Below, in pieces: positions 41,377 to 49,588 of a stretch of DNA of 64,000 bases. The notes below the pieces were generated by a model. It saw nothing but the letters and a program-made list of their open reading frames with translations, searched no databases and was not told the origin of the DNA. Each line of letters starts with the position of its first letter. Position 1 is the stretch's first letter. The position numbers were made by a program, and so were the translations under genes. Where the stretch lies: assembly GCA_963739085.1 (NCBI GenBank), contig CAVTZA010000013.1, forward strand, positions 124,001 to 188,000. The letters run 5' to 3'. This stretch comes from DATFQE01 sp963739085 (GTDB lineage Bacteria; Actinomycetota; Thermoleophilia; Gaiellales; Gaiellaceae).

Positions 41377-41781
41377 CTAACGGGTCGACGCGGCCTTGCG
41401 CCGGCTACCGGCCTTCCGCTTGGTCGCGGTGGACCGAGCCTGCGTGCGGCTGCGGCTGGTCGACTTCTGGCTCCGGGTGCCCGATCCGGGCGCGCTCTCC
41501 TCCTCGAGCCCGGTGACCTCCTTCACGCGGGTGAAGAGGTCCGCGTCCGGAAGCTCGGTCGCCCTGTCCTTCGCGCGGTGCATCAGCCCTCTCGCCTGGC
41601 GGGCAATGCTCGAGCTGCTGGTTGCGAGAGCGTACGCGGCCGCGCCCGCGGCGGGCAGCACCAGCCAGCGGGCCCCAGGACCGCTCTTTCTTCCACCCTT
41701 GCCTTCGGCGGCGTCGACGACGTCGGCGAATCGCTCGGCCACGTCGATGAGCCGCTCCGAAAATCTGTTCATGTCCGCCAT
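41377..41781 (-). CDS. 134-aa membrane protein with basic histone-like tail
   Basis: From MADMNRFSERLIDVAERF, an amphipathic helix leads to one hydrophobic span (WLVLPAAGAAAYALATS). An acidic linker ends at EEESAPGSG, and the last ~35 residues are Ser/Arg/Lys/Thr-rich (SQKSTSRSRTQARSTATKRK), resembling H1-like DNA-binding tails. ATG 41781 is set by GGAGGAGG 9 nt upstream. It is the first gene of the three-gene operon with the Rho-N coiled-coil protein and the 67-aa membrane protein. Family not recognised. Confidence 0.7.
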   Translation of the reverse strand: MADMNRFSERLIDVAERFADVVDAAEGKGGRKSGPGARWLVLPAAGAAAYALATSSSSIARQARGLMHRAKDRATELPDADLFTRVKEVTGLEEESAPGSGTRSQKSTSRSRTQARSTATKRKAGSRRKAASTR

Positions 41782-41903
41782 TTCACGGAACCTCCTCCAG
41801 ACTTTTCCCGTTTCGTCCCTAAGTTCCCCGAGCAGACCTGCCGAAACACCGAAGAGTCCGCGGCTGCGGACTGCGATCGTCTCATCTTGTCGAGTCTTGG
41901 GGC

Positions 41904-41937
41904 GAGGCGGATCGGCCGATGCGGGCCGATCCGCCTC
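41904..41937 (-). terminator. Perfect 14-bp hairpin after the haloperoxidase gene
   Basis: gaggcggatcggcc pairs with ggccgatccgcctc over a 6-nt loop, 14 nt beyond the stop at 41951. No U-tract. It separates the haloperoxidase gene from the downstream small-protein operon on the same strand. Confidence 0.75.
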
Positions 41938-41950
41938 TCGAGTGACCCCT

Positions 41951-43225
41951 CTAGCGGCGTGACCGCTGGAAGTGGTGCGAGAGCACCTGGTTCGCGACCT
42001 TCTTGGAGATCGCGATGCCGTCCTCGACCGAGGTGCGGTAGTGGATGCCGCCCCAGATCCGGGCGTTGCCGACCTCGTCCTGGAGGTCGCGGACACGATC
42101 GAAGTGACGGTCTCCGAGACCGGTCAGGCTGGGCACCGTGAAGTCGATCTTCTTCGTGCCCAGGAACCTGGCGATCGCCCGGCCTCCCGCGGGCGTGACG
42201 CAGGAGTGAGCGCTGGGGTACTCCGGGTGGTTGGGCGTGGCGGGCAGCAGCGGCGACCACGCCGGATCGCCCACCGTCTTGTCGTTGCCGTCGGTGTCGC
42301 CGGCGCGGACAGCCGTGATCGGCCGCCAGAACGCGTAGTGATACTTGGCGTCGAAGCACGCGATGATCGAGTCGGCTTCGACCACCGAGACCATCGCCAT
42401 GAAACGCGCCGAATCGGCGATGCCGAGCTCGTGGTCGAGGACGAACTTGCGAAACGCCCCGCGCGCCTGCTGCACCGGAGCCTCACCCCAGAACCTGGCC
42501 GCCAGGGTCTGTTCGGGTGTGCGCGTCGTGCTCGCGCTCGAGCCGATCTCCTTGACCTCGTTGTACTCGCGCGCCCACTTGCTGCTGCCGAGGGCGGGCG
42601 GTCCGTCGGGCCGGTACCGGTCTGCCGACCGGATGCTGAACGTCCGCATGAACGGCAGGTACGTGCCGATCGGCGGCGACGGTGCAGTCGGCAGCCACAC
42701 GCCGGGGATCGGCGGATTCGGCGGCGTGTACGTGAACGGCGCACGGAAGCCGTCGTCGGCGCGCTGCGCGATCAGCAGCCCCGCGACCTGCTCGCCGACT
42801 GTGACGCCGTCGTCCCTGGCCTTGCCGGCGGGAATCGTGCCCAGTGAGGCCGTGAAGGCCGGATCGATGATCGTGGGCGCCTGATTCGGCAGGTAGTGCG
42901 CGAGCACGCGATGAGCGGCGGCTGCGACGGCCGCTTCGGACGACGCGCCCGCCGGCGCGTCGACGTCGTTCGCGAAGGGCCGATAGCCGCCGTTGATCGC
43001 CGTCACCGAGTCGTAGACGGCAATCGCGACGTAGGAGAAGATCACGAAGCCCTCCGGGGGTGACAGGGCAGCCGCCGTGAACGCCTGCGATCCGACGGCG
43101 TCCCAGCTCGTCACGTAGGTATCCGGCGGCGCCGCCGGCTTGCGATGAGCGCTGCTCGTGCCGGCCACGCCGAGGAGAACCGCCGCGGCGGCGACTAGGA
43201 CGAGAGCGAGTCCGATTTTCTTCAT
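41951..43225 (-). CDS. Secreted vanadium-dependent haloperoxidase/PAP2-like protein
   Basis: 424 aa with a signal peptide (MKKIGLALVLVAAAAVLLGVAG). The helical C-terminal half has the phosphate/vanadate pocket of the PAP2/haloperoxidase superfamily: KYHYAFWRPITAV, HPEYPSAHSCV, and GIHYRTSVEDG with its conserved histidine. Bacterial proteins of this type are either vanadium chloroperoxidase relatives or phosphatases; activity cannot be decided from sequence. ATG 43225 has GAAAGG about 8 nt upstream. It is divergent from the LuxR gene, which may regulate it. It ends before a strong hairpin. Confidence 0.85.
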   Translation of the reverse strand: MKKIGLALVLVAAAAVLLGVAGTSSAHRKPAAPPDTYVTSWDAVGSQAFTAAALSPPEGFVIFSYVAIAVYDSVTAINGGYRPFANDVDAPAGASSEAAVAAAAHRVLAHYLPNQAPTIIDPAFTASLGTIPAGKARDDGVTVGEQVAGLLIAQRADDGFRAPFTYTPPNPPIPGVWLPTAPSPPIGTYLPFMRTFSIRSADRYRPDGPPALGSSKWAREYNEVKEIGSSASTTRTPEQTLAARFWGEAPVQQARGAFRKFVLDHELGIADSARFMAMVSVVEADSIIACFDAKYHYAFWRPITAVRAGDTDGNDKTVGDPAWSPLLPATPNHPEYPSAHSCVTPAGGRAIARFLGTKKIDFTVPSLTGLGDRHFDRVRDLQDEVGNARIWGGIHYRTSVEDGIAISKKVANQVLSHHFQRSRR

Positions 43226-43320
43226 GACCGCACCTTTCGGGGTCGTTTGGTCCGTCGGACACAGCGTCGCCACGAGTGCCGTTCGCGCCTATTCGTCATT
43301 CGTCGTATCTTTGGGAGACT

Positions 43321-44355
43321 GTGTCTGCCCTCGCGAGCCGCGACGCGGAGCGAATGCTTCGCTTCGTCGCCGAAGCGGAAAGCGTCGGCGGCGACCAACC
43401 GTTCACACCCGAGCTCCTCGTCGGGCTCGGTGAGCTCGTGCATGCCGAATCCGTCGCTTACTGCGAGCTTGACCGCGTCCGACGCCGGGTGTTGCACGAA
43501 GTTGCCCGCCTGGGTGACGAGGACGACGGGCACGGAGATCTCTCGACGATCTTCTGGAGCATCGTCGTGGAAGAGCACCCCGTCTGTGTTCGCCACCAGC
43601 AGGGTGACTTCCGGGCCCTGAAGCTCTCCGACTTCGTCACCACCCGGCAGCTCCATGAGCTCCCCACGTACGAGGCATGGTGGCAGCCACTCGGAATCGA
43701 ACGGGAGCTGAACGTCGCGCTTCCCTCGCCCCTGTGGCACACGAAGACCTTTCTCTTCGACCGCGGAGCCGGCCGCGACTTCACCGAGCGCGACCGGCTC
43801 GTGCTCGACCGCCTGCAGCCGCATCTAGCGAGGCTCTGGCGGGCGGCCAGGACGCGGCGACTGCTCGGATCGGCGATGTCCGCGCTCGGCCGGGCGGACG
43901 AGCACGACGCGCGCGGGGTGATCCTCCTCGGCGTCGCCGGCGAGATCGAGTTCGCCTCGCCGTCGAGCCTCCGCCTGCTGCGGGAGTACTTCCCTCCGGC
44001 GCCTGCCGATCATGCGCCGCTGCTCGTCGTCGACTGGCTCAGCTCCGGTGCGCCTCGGCCCCTAGTCGTGCGTCTCGAAGGGCGCCGGTTGACGATCCAG
44101 CACTCGAACGGCGCCCTCCTCCTCGAGGAGCGTCGCGAGGAGGCGCACCTGACCGCTCGGGAGCGCGAAGTTCTGTCGTGGGTGGCGCGCGGGAAGACGA
44201 ACGTGGAGATCGCACAGCTGCTCTGGCTCGCGCCCAGCACCGTCCGCAAGCACCTCGAGAACGTCTACGCAAAGCTGAACGTCAGCTCGCGCACCGCCGC
44301 CGTCACCCGGTTCCTCGGGCTCCTGGACGAGCGCGAGGAACGGACACCCGCCTAG
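43321..44355 (+). CDS. LuxR-family transcriptional regulator
   Basis: 344 aa. The C-terminal ~60 residues are a LuxR/FixJ helix-turn-helix: HLTAREREVLSWVARGKTN, then STVRKHLENVYAKLNV. The N-terminal ~200 residues resemble a GAF-like sensor (FDRGAGRDFTERDRLVLDRL). No receiver domain, so the trigger is probably a ligand. GTG 43321 is proposed with GGGAG just upstream; GTG 43276 would add 15 residues. It is divergent from the haloperoxidase gene 95 nt away, whose expression it may control (inference from position). Confidence 0.82.
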   Translation: MSALASRDAERMLRFVAEAESVGGDQPFTPELLVGLGELVHAESVAYCELDRVRRRVLHEVARLGDEDDGHGDLSTIFWSIVVEEHPVCVRHQQGDFRALKLSDFVTTRQLHELPTYEAWWQPLGIERELNVALPSPLWHTKTFLFDRGAGRDFTERDRLVLDRLQPHLARLWRAARTRRLLGSAMSALGRADEHDARGVILLGVAGEIEFASPSSLRLLREYFPPAPADHAPLLVVDWLSSGAPRPLVVRLEGRRLTIQHSNGALLLEERREEAHLTAREREVLSWVARGKTNVEIAQLLWLAPSTVRKHLENVYAKLNVSSRTAAVTRFLGLLDEREERTPA

Positions 44356-44376
44356 CCGGCCGATCCGGCTCGCGTC

Positions 44377-45490
44377 TTGCCGGCCGACCTGCTGACGCGG
44401 CGTGAGCTGAACCGCGCGACGCTCGAGCGGCAGCTGCTGCTTCGCCGCTCCGAGCTGCCGGTGCTCGACGCCGTCGAGCACCTCGTCGGGCTACAGGCGC
44501 AGGAGCCGCCCGATCCCTACACCGCCCTGTGGTCGCGGCTCGACGGCTTCCGGCCCGAGGAGCTCTCCGGCTCTGCTCGAGCGCCGCGAGGTCGTGCGCA
44601 CCGCCGTGATGCGTTCCACGATCCACCTCGTCAGCGCCGACGACTGCCTCCTGCTCCGCCCGCTGATGCAGCCCGTTCTCGACGCGGAGCTCTCTCGCTA
44701 TCGCGACCTGCGAGGCGTCGACGTCGACGCCGTGCTCGCGTTCGGCCGCCAGCGGCTGGAGGAGCGGCCGTTGAACGGCACCGAGCTGCGGGCGGCGCTG
44801 TCGGAACGGTTCCCCGACCACGACGCCGCAGATCTCGCCTACGCGTGCCGCAACCTCCTGCCGCTCGTCCAGGTGCCGCCACGTGGGCTCTGGAAGCGCT
44901 CCGGCCAGGTCCGCACGACCACGGCGGAGTCGTGGCTGGGCCGCCCGGTCGTCGCCGAGGCGTCGCTCGACGACGTGGTCCTGCGCTACTTCGCCGCGTT
45001 CGGGCCGGCGGCCGTGGCCGACGTCGCCGCCTGGTCGCGGCTGACAGGCCTCCGAGAGGTCGTCGAGCGCCTGCGACCGCGGCTGCGCCGGTTCCGCGAC
45101 GAGCGCGGTCGCGAGCTGTTCGACGTTCCGGACGCGCCCAGGCCGGCTTCGGAGACGCCCGCGCCCGTCCGCTTTCTGCCCGAATACGACAACGCCCTCC
45201 TCTCGCATGCCGATCGCGGCCGCTTCGTCACCGCCGAGCAGCGGGCACGGCTCTCTGCGGTGGAGGGCCGCATCCAGGGGACCGTCCTCCACGACGGCTT
45301 TCTCTTCGGTGTCTGGCAGCTGCATCGCGACCGCGACCGCGACAGCGACGTCGCAACACTCGTCGTCAGCCACATCGAGCGCCTGACCAAGCGGGCCGAG
45401 CAGAAGGTCGCGGCCGAGGGCCGGCGCTTCCTCCGCTTCGCCGCGGCCGACGCGGCGAGCCATGACCTGCGCTTCGCGGCCGTCGACTAG
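44377..45490 (+). CDS. Winged-helix DNA-binding protein (HTH_42/YcaQ-like), one inserted base
   Basis: 370 aa after correction. The beginning LNRATLERQLLLRR, EHLVGLQAQEPPDPYTALWSRLDGF and then TAVMRSTIHLVSADDCLLLRP are the hallmark of the HTH_42 family, which includes the interstrand-crosslink DNA glycosylases AlkX/YcaQ, although many members are uncharacterised. An extra T at about 44572 (tccggctctgctcgag) breaks the frame; removal gives LSGLLERREVVRTAVMRS as in relatives. TTG 44377 is used since no ATG fits. The stop shares CTAG 45487-45490 with the convergent PfkB gene. Confidence 0.82.
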
Positions 45491-46293
45491 GCGCCGTGCG
45501 CGCCGCGGCGCGTCATGGCCTCGGCCCCCTGCGCCGCCGCGAAGGCGAGCGCCTCCTCGATCGGCATGCGCGCTCCGAGCGCGTAGGTGAGCCCGGCGGC
45601 GAAGGAGTCGCCCGCGCCGTAGGTGTCCGCAAGGGGGCCCGGCAGCGGCGCCGGCGTGTAGCGACCCGACCGGCCCTCGTGCTCGTAGCTGCCGCCGGCC
45701 TTGCCCTCGGTCCGCACAACCGTGAGCGGCGGCGGGTCGAGATCGCCGTCCTCGTAGGCCTCGCCTTCGTCCGACGCGCTGCCGACCAGCGCGTCCAGCT
45801 GGACGCCGGCTTCTCGCAACGTCGCGAGCTCCCGAGAGGTCGCCACCAGCACGCGCGCCTGCCGCGCCCGCCGGAGCGCGTCGACGTCGCCGCCCGTGAA
45901 ATACACGGCGTCGTACTCCGCCAGCTCGTGCCAGGGGAGCTCGTCGTCCCCGTGGGCGACGAGCTTGTGGCTCAGCACCGTGATCGTCCGCTCCCCGTCG
46001 TCGTCGACGTACGTGAACGCCCGTCGTTGGGGCTCGTCGCGGATCGTTGCCTCGACCCGGACGCCCAGGCCGCGAAGGCCGTGAACGACCCGGCCGCCGA
46101 TGTCGTCGTTGCCGACCGCCGTCAGGAACAGTGCGTCGCCGGCGAGCCGGCTCAACCGGACGGCCGCGACGCCCCCGCCGCCTGCGGGCTCGGCCCAGAC
46201 CTCACGCGCGAGCACGATCGACCCTGCCGGCGGGACCTGCGGCACGCGCACGAACTCCACCCACTCGACGTGGCCGACGACGGCGACTCGCAC
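45487..46293 (-). CDS. PfkB-family (ribokinase-like) sugar kinase
   Basis: 268 aa. N-terminal VVGHVEWVEFVRVPQVPPAG and AEPAGGGGVAAVRLSRLAGD correspond to PfkB signature 1, and ADTYGAGDSFAAGLTYAL to signature 2 with the catalytic Asp and anion hole. It is shorter than ribokinase (about 300). The substrate could be a sugar, nucleoside or sugar phosphate. GTG 46293 begins MRVAVVGHVEW. It is divergent from the sigma factor gene 42 nt away. Confidence 0.88.
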   Translation of the reverse strand: MRVAVVGHVEWVEFVRVPQVPPAGSIVLAREVWAEPAGGGGVAAVRLSRLAGDALFLTAVGNDDIGGRVVHGLRGLGVRVEATIRDEPQRRAFTYVDDDGERTITVLSHKLVAHGDDELPWHELAEYDAVYFTGGDVDALRRARQARVLVATSRELATLREAGVQLDALVGSASDEGEAYEDGDLDPPPLTVVRTEGKAGGSYEHEGRSGRYTPAPLPGPLADTYGAGDSFAAGLTYALGARMPIEEALAFAAAQGAEAMTRRGAHGA

Positions 46294-46335
46294 GAAGGCA
46301 GTCTCACACTCGACGGCGACCCCGCGTTAGAGCAG

Positions 46336-46800
46336 ATGATGGAGACCGTGACGCTTCCGTCCTTCGAACGCTTCTACAACGAGAACCGCGATGCGATCTA
46401 CGCCCACCTGCGCCGCGAGGTCGGCCCTGACGCCGCCGACGACGCGTTCCAGGAGACCTTCCTGCGTGCTCTACGCGGCTACCCGAAGCTCCGGCACGGC
46501 GACCACCTGCGGGCCTGGGCGTTCACGATCGCGTCGCGCGTCGTCATCGACCTGGGTCGGCGCACGAAGCCGACCGTTGAGCTTGTCGAGGAGCTCGGGG
46601 TCTCCGACTCCAGGCCGGCCTACGCCGAGCTGGAGCACCTCGCCGACCAGCTACCTGGAAAGGAGCGTGCTGCCGTGATCTTGCGCTACGGCTACGACCT
46701 TCCCTATTCCGACATCGCCTCCGCGCTCGACTCGAGTGAGGAGGCCGCCCGTGCTGCCGCCTCGTCCGGCGTCCGCCGCCTACGGAGGGCACTCCGATGA
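46336..46800 (+). CDS. ECF-type sigma-70 family factor
   Basis: 154 aa. Region 2: FERFYNENRDAIYAHLRREV and DDAFQETFLRALRGY, then RAWAFTIASRVVIDLGRR. Region 4: LPGKERAAVILRYGYDLPY followed by a helix-turn-helix (SDIASALDSSEEAARAAASS). No extra domain and no anti-sigma gene beside it. Its TGA overlaps the ATG of the alkyltransferase gene ogt (ATGA), so the two proteins are made from one message. ATG 46336 or 46339 both fit. Confidence 0.88.
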   Translation: MMETVTLPSFERFYNENRDAIYAHLRREVGPDAADDAFQETFLRALRGYPKLRHGDHLRAWAFTIASRVVIDLGRRTKPTVELVEELGVSDSRPAYAELEHLADQLPGKERAAVILRYGYDLPYSDIASALDSSEEAARAAASSGVRRLRRALR

Positions 46801-47363
46801 CCACGGTGCCGAGCGAGCTCGATCGCCGCTTCCGTGCGGCTGCCGCCTCCGAGGGCCTGCTCGACGTCGGCTACGACGTGATCGACTCGCCCGTGGGCGA
46901 CCTGCTCGTCGCGGCCACGCCCCGCGGGGTTTGCCGGATCTCCTATGACGCCGACCCGGAGGCACAGGCCGAGCGGTTCGCGCGCGTGTACGGCGTCCGG
47001 GTTCTGCGCGCGCCCGGAGCGGTGGACCCGCTGCGCCGTGAGCTGGACGAGTACTTCGACGGCCGGCGAGTCACCTTCGACCTCGCGCTCGACCTGACCG
47101 GCGCGCCCGAGTTCACCCGGGCAGTGCTCGGTGAGCTCGCGCGTGTCCCCTACGGCGAAGTGACGACCTACGGCACGCTCGCGGCACGCGTGGGCAGCCC
47201 ACGCTCCGCGCGTGCGGTCGGGACGGTCATGAACCGCAATCCGATCCCGATCGTGTTGCCCTGCCACCGCGTCGTCGGCTCGAACGGGAGCCTCGTGGGC
47301 TACGCCGGTGGGCTCGACCGCAAGCAGGCACTGCTGCGGCTCGAGGGTGCCAGCCTGCTCTGA
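46797..47363 (+). CDS. ogt: Methylated-DNA--protein-cysteine S-methyltransferase
   Basis: 188-residue suicide DNA-repair protein that removes O6-alkyl groups from guanine. The active-site cysteine lies in PIVLPCHRVVGSNGSLVGYAGG, quoted here only as IVLPCHRV. The helix-turn-helix segment VPYGEVTTYGTLAARVG and the asparagine hinge (MNRNPIP) are intact. An N-terminal domain of about 90 residues precedes it. Translationally coupled to the upstream sigma factor. Confidence 0.94.
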   Translation: MTTVPSELDRRFRAAAASEGLLDVGYDVIDSPVGDLLVAATPRGVCRISYDADPEAQAERFARVYGVRVLRAPGAVDPLRRELDEYFDGRRVTFDLALDLTGAPEFTRAVLGELARVPYGEVTTYGTLAARVGSPRSARAVGTVMNRNPIPIVLPCHRVVGSNGSLVGYAGGLDRKQALLRLEGASLL

Positions 47364-47527
47364 GCGTCGGGGGCCGCTCAGGAGTAGAGCCAGTCGGGAT
47401 CCGGCTCGCGACCGTCGCCGCCGCGGTCGAGGCGGCGGTTGCGGGCGATCCTGGCGGCGCGTCGCTCCGCCGATGTCGTTCTCAGCATGGACGACCGTGG
47501 CCGTGACCTCCATCCCTGAGTCGAGGA

Positions 47528-47533
47528 TAGGCT
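47528..47533 (+). promoter_or_regulatory. Leaderless -10 box
   Basis: TAGGCT ends 7 nt before ATG 47541 of the GNAT-like gene. Confidence 0.45.
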
Positions 47534-47540
47534 CAGCGCC

Positions 47541-48437
47541 ATGGAGATCCGGATCGAGAGCCGTGACGCGGGCGAGCTGCTCGTCGTCGAGGAGGACGGA
47601 GCGACGCTCGGTGCGCTCGCCGCCGGCCGGCCGTCGCCGGCGGTGGTGGCGGTCGAGCGGATCGACGTCGAGGACCACGAACGGTACGAGGAGATCGTGC
47701 AGGCACTCCTCTCCGCGCTCGTCGAGCGCTACGGCGAGACAGAGCACGTGACGCTCGAGCTCGCCGAGGGAGACGACCGCGCTGTTTCGCACTACGCTCG
47801 TTGGGGCTTCGTTCCGGTTCGGCGGGTGCTCGGTGTCGACCTCGAGGTGCTTCGGCACGACCTCGAACGTCGCCCGCGCGGGGCGTCCTTCGGCTCGGTG
47901 CACGTCCAGACAGACGACCTTCCCGCCGTCACGCGCGCCGTGCGTGGGTTCACGCCGCTGCAGGCCGGCGGATCCGAAGGATCGGTCGTGCTGCCGCCGC
48001 GCGGCGGCTGGGTCTCGGTGTACGACGAGCTGGCGGACCGCGATCCGACCTCGTTGCGCCGGCTCGCCCGCGAGGTCTCGGACCGGCTCGGTGCCGTCGT
48101 CCTGGCACTCGGCGTCGAAGAGGGCGCGGTCGTCCGCTTCCTCCTGCTCGATCGCGGGCGCCTGCTCGACGAGTACTTGTCCGTACCCGAGTACTACGGG
48201 CCGCTTCCGTCGGGCGAGGTCGTGGCGCTGGCCGCGAACCCAACGCTGGTCGAGCGGCTCACGGGCGGCGACCGGCGCGAGGTGCGCGCCGCCGCCGTCG
48301 TGGGCAAGCACCCCGACGAGCTGCCGCCGCCGACGGACACCGCGGCCGCGCTCGCCGAGGCGATGCGCATCGACGGCGCCGCGCACGGCTACCGGCAGGC
48401 CGTCGGCGCGCCGGGCGCGATCCTCATCGAGCGTTAG
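47541..48437 (+). CDS. Two-domain protein with GNAT-like N-terminus
   Basis: 298 aa. The first 110 residues look like half of an acetyltransferase fold: IQALLSALVERYGETEHVTL-like helix and strand, then HYARWGFVPVRRVLGVDLEV, the typical GNAT end with a YxxxGF motif. The acetyl-CoA pyrophosphate loop is not obvious. The C-terminal 180 residues (from SVHVQTDDLPAVTRAV) form a second domain, with VSVYDELADRDP and PEYYGPLPSGEVVALAANP, that I do not recognise. No membrane segment. It converges on the EamA gene across repeat copy B. Confidence 0.65.
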   Translation: MEIRIESRDAGELLVVEEDGATLGALAAGRPSPAVVAVERIDVEDHERYEEIVQALLSALVERYGETEHVTLELAEGDDRAVSHYARWGFVPVRRVLGVDLEVLRHDLERRPRGASFGSVHVQTDDLPAVTRAVRGFTPLQAGGSEGSVVLPPRGGWVSVYDELADRDPTSLRRLAREVSDRLGAVVLALGVEEGAVVRFLLLDRGRLLDEYLSVPEYYGPLPSGEVVALAANPTLVERLTGGDRREVRAAAVVGKHPDELPPPTDTAAALAEAMRIDGAAHGYRQAVGAPGAILIER

Positions 48438-48442
48438 AAGTA

Positions 48443-48607
48443 GGAGGGCTTGGCGGGATAACGGCTAAGTCGCCGGGCCGCGCTGCTCGCCCCGAGGCCG
48501 CGTCCTCAGTCGCGCCCGTATAGCGTCCGCATACGAACACTCCCTGCGTCCTTGCCTCGGAACGACCATCGCACCCCGGCAACGAGCGACATCCCACCAA
48601 ACCCTCC
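48443..48607 (-). repeat. 165-bp dispersed element, copy B (candidate structured RNA or MITE)
   Basis: Same length and layout as the copy at 14752-14916. Terminal inverted repeats are 48443-48459 and 48591-48607 (17 bp; two positions are U-G in minus-strand RNA). The core 48476-48524 is identical to copy A over 49 nt. The internal helix 48492-48498/48554-48560 encloses a hairpin 48518-48534 whose stem matches copy A but whose loop differs. It begins 6 nt after one stop codon and ends 3 nt before the convergent stop. Confidence 0.7.
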
Positions 48608-48610
48608 CGC

Positions 48611-49537
48611 CTAGCGCCGCGCGACGATCACGCCCGCGAGGCAGAGCACGCCGCCCGCCAGCGCGAGCCCGGGCGGGCTCTCCGACAGCAGCAGCCATCC
48701 GAGCAGGACGGAGACGGGCGGGACGAGGTACGTCGTCGCCGCCATCCGTCCAGCGCCCGTGCGTGCGAGCGCGAACGCCCAGGTCGTGAATGCCAGCGCG
48801 GTCGGGAAGACGCCTAGGTAGATCATCCAGCCGATCGCGGCCGCGTCGGCGTCCCCGAGCTCCCCGGCGAGCTGTGGCGCGAACGGCAGGCACACGAACG
48901 CACCGATCAGGCAGCACAGGAGGATCGTCTGCAGGGGCGAGAGCTCCCGCAGCACGCTCTTCTGCGAGACGACCCCGCCGGCGTAGGCCACGGCCGCGAG
49001 GAGGCAGAGGACCACGCCTGCGGTTGTGACGCCGGCGTTCGACGTCGCGAAGCCGATCACGACGACGCCGCCGAACGCGATCGCACAGCCGGCCAGGAGC
49101 GCCCTCGGGAAGCCCTCGCGCAGCAGGAAGCCGGCGAGGATCGCGATGAGGATCGGCCCGACGTTGACGAGCATCGCAGCGGTGCCTGCGTCGACGCGCC
49201 GTTCGCCGGCGTTCAGGGCGAGGTTGTAGGCACCGAACCAGAGCACGCCGCAGAGGAGGAGCGCAGGGGCGACCGGCCGCAGCTCGCGCCAGGTGGGCAG
49301 GCGTTCGCTGCGCGCGAGCAGGAGGATCGCGAGAGCGGCCGCTCCGACGAGCAGGCGGCCGAGCGAGAGCGCCCCGGGCGAAAGCGAGCGCCCCGCCGAC
49401 CGGATCCCGACGAAGGCGGACGCCCAGAAGAACACCGTGACGAGCGCGGCTGCCAGTGCGGCCGTCCTCTCGGTGCGGAAGCGGCTGCGCGCCGGCGCAC
49501 ACGGCTGCGGGAGCGCTTGTTCGACCACCGGGGACAC
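48611..49537 (-). CDS. EamA/DMT-superfamily membrane transporter
   Basis: 308 aa, ten membrane spans in two EamA repeats. The first repeat is AALVTVFFWASAFVGIRSAG to about residue 145 and the second starts near AGVVLCLLAAVAYAGGVVSQK and ends LCLAGVIVARR. Such proteins export amino acids or other metabolites, or act as drug/metabolite carriers; substrate unknown. GTG 49537 (MSPVVEQALPQ) is the ORF start; a shorter form starting nearer the first span is possible. Confidence 0.88.
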   Translation of the reverse strand: MSPVVEQALPQPCAPARSRFRTERTAALAAALVTVFFWASAFVGIRSAGRSLSPGALSLGRLLVGAAALAILLLARSERLPTWRELRPVAPALLLCGVLWFGAYNLALNAGERRVDAGTAAMLVNVGPILIAILAGFLLREGFPRALLAGCAIAFGGVVVIGFATSNAGVTTAGVVLCLLAAVAYAGGVVSQKSVLRELSPLQTILLCCLIGAFVCLPFAPQLAGELGDADAAAIGWMIYLGVFPTALAFTTWAFALARTGAGRMAATTYLVPPVSVLLGWLLLSESPPGLALAGGVLCLAGVIVARR

Positions 49538-49588
49538 CCACCACGTGAAACGCGCGAGTGGTCGCTCTTGTGAGATGTCCAGTTAGCC

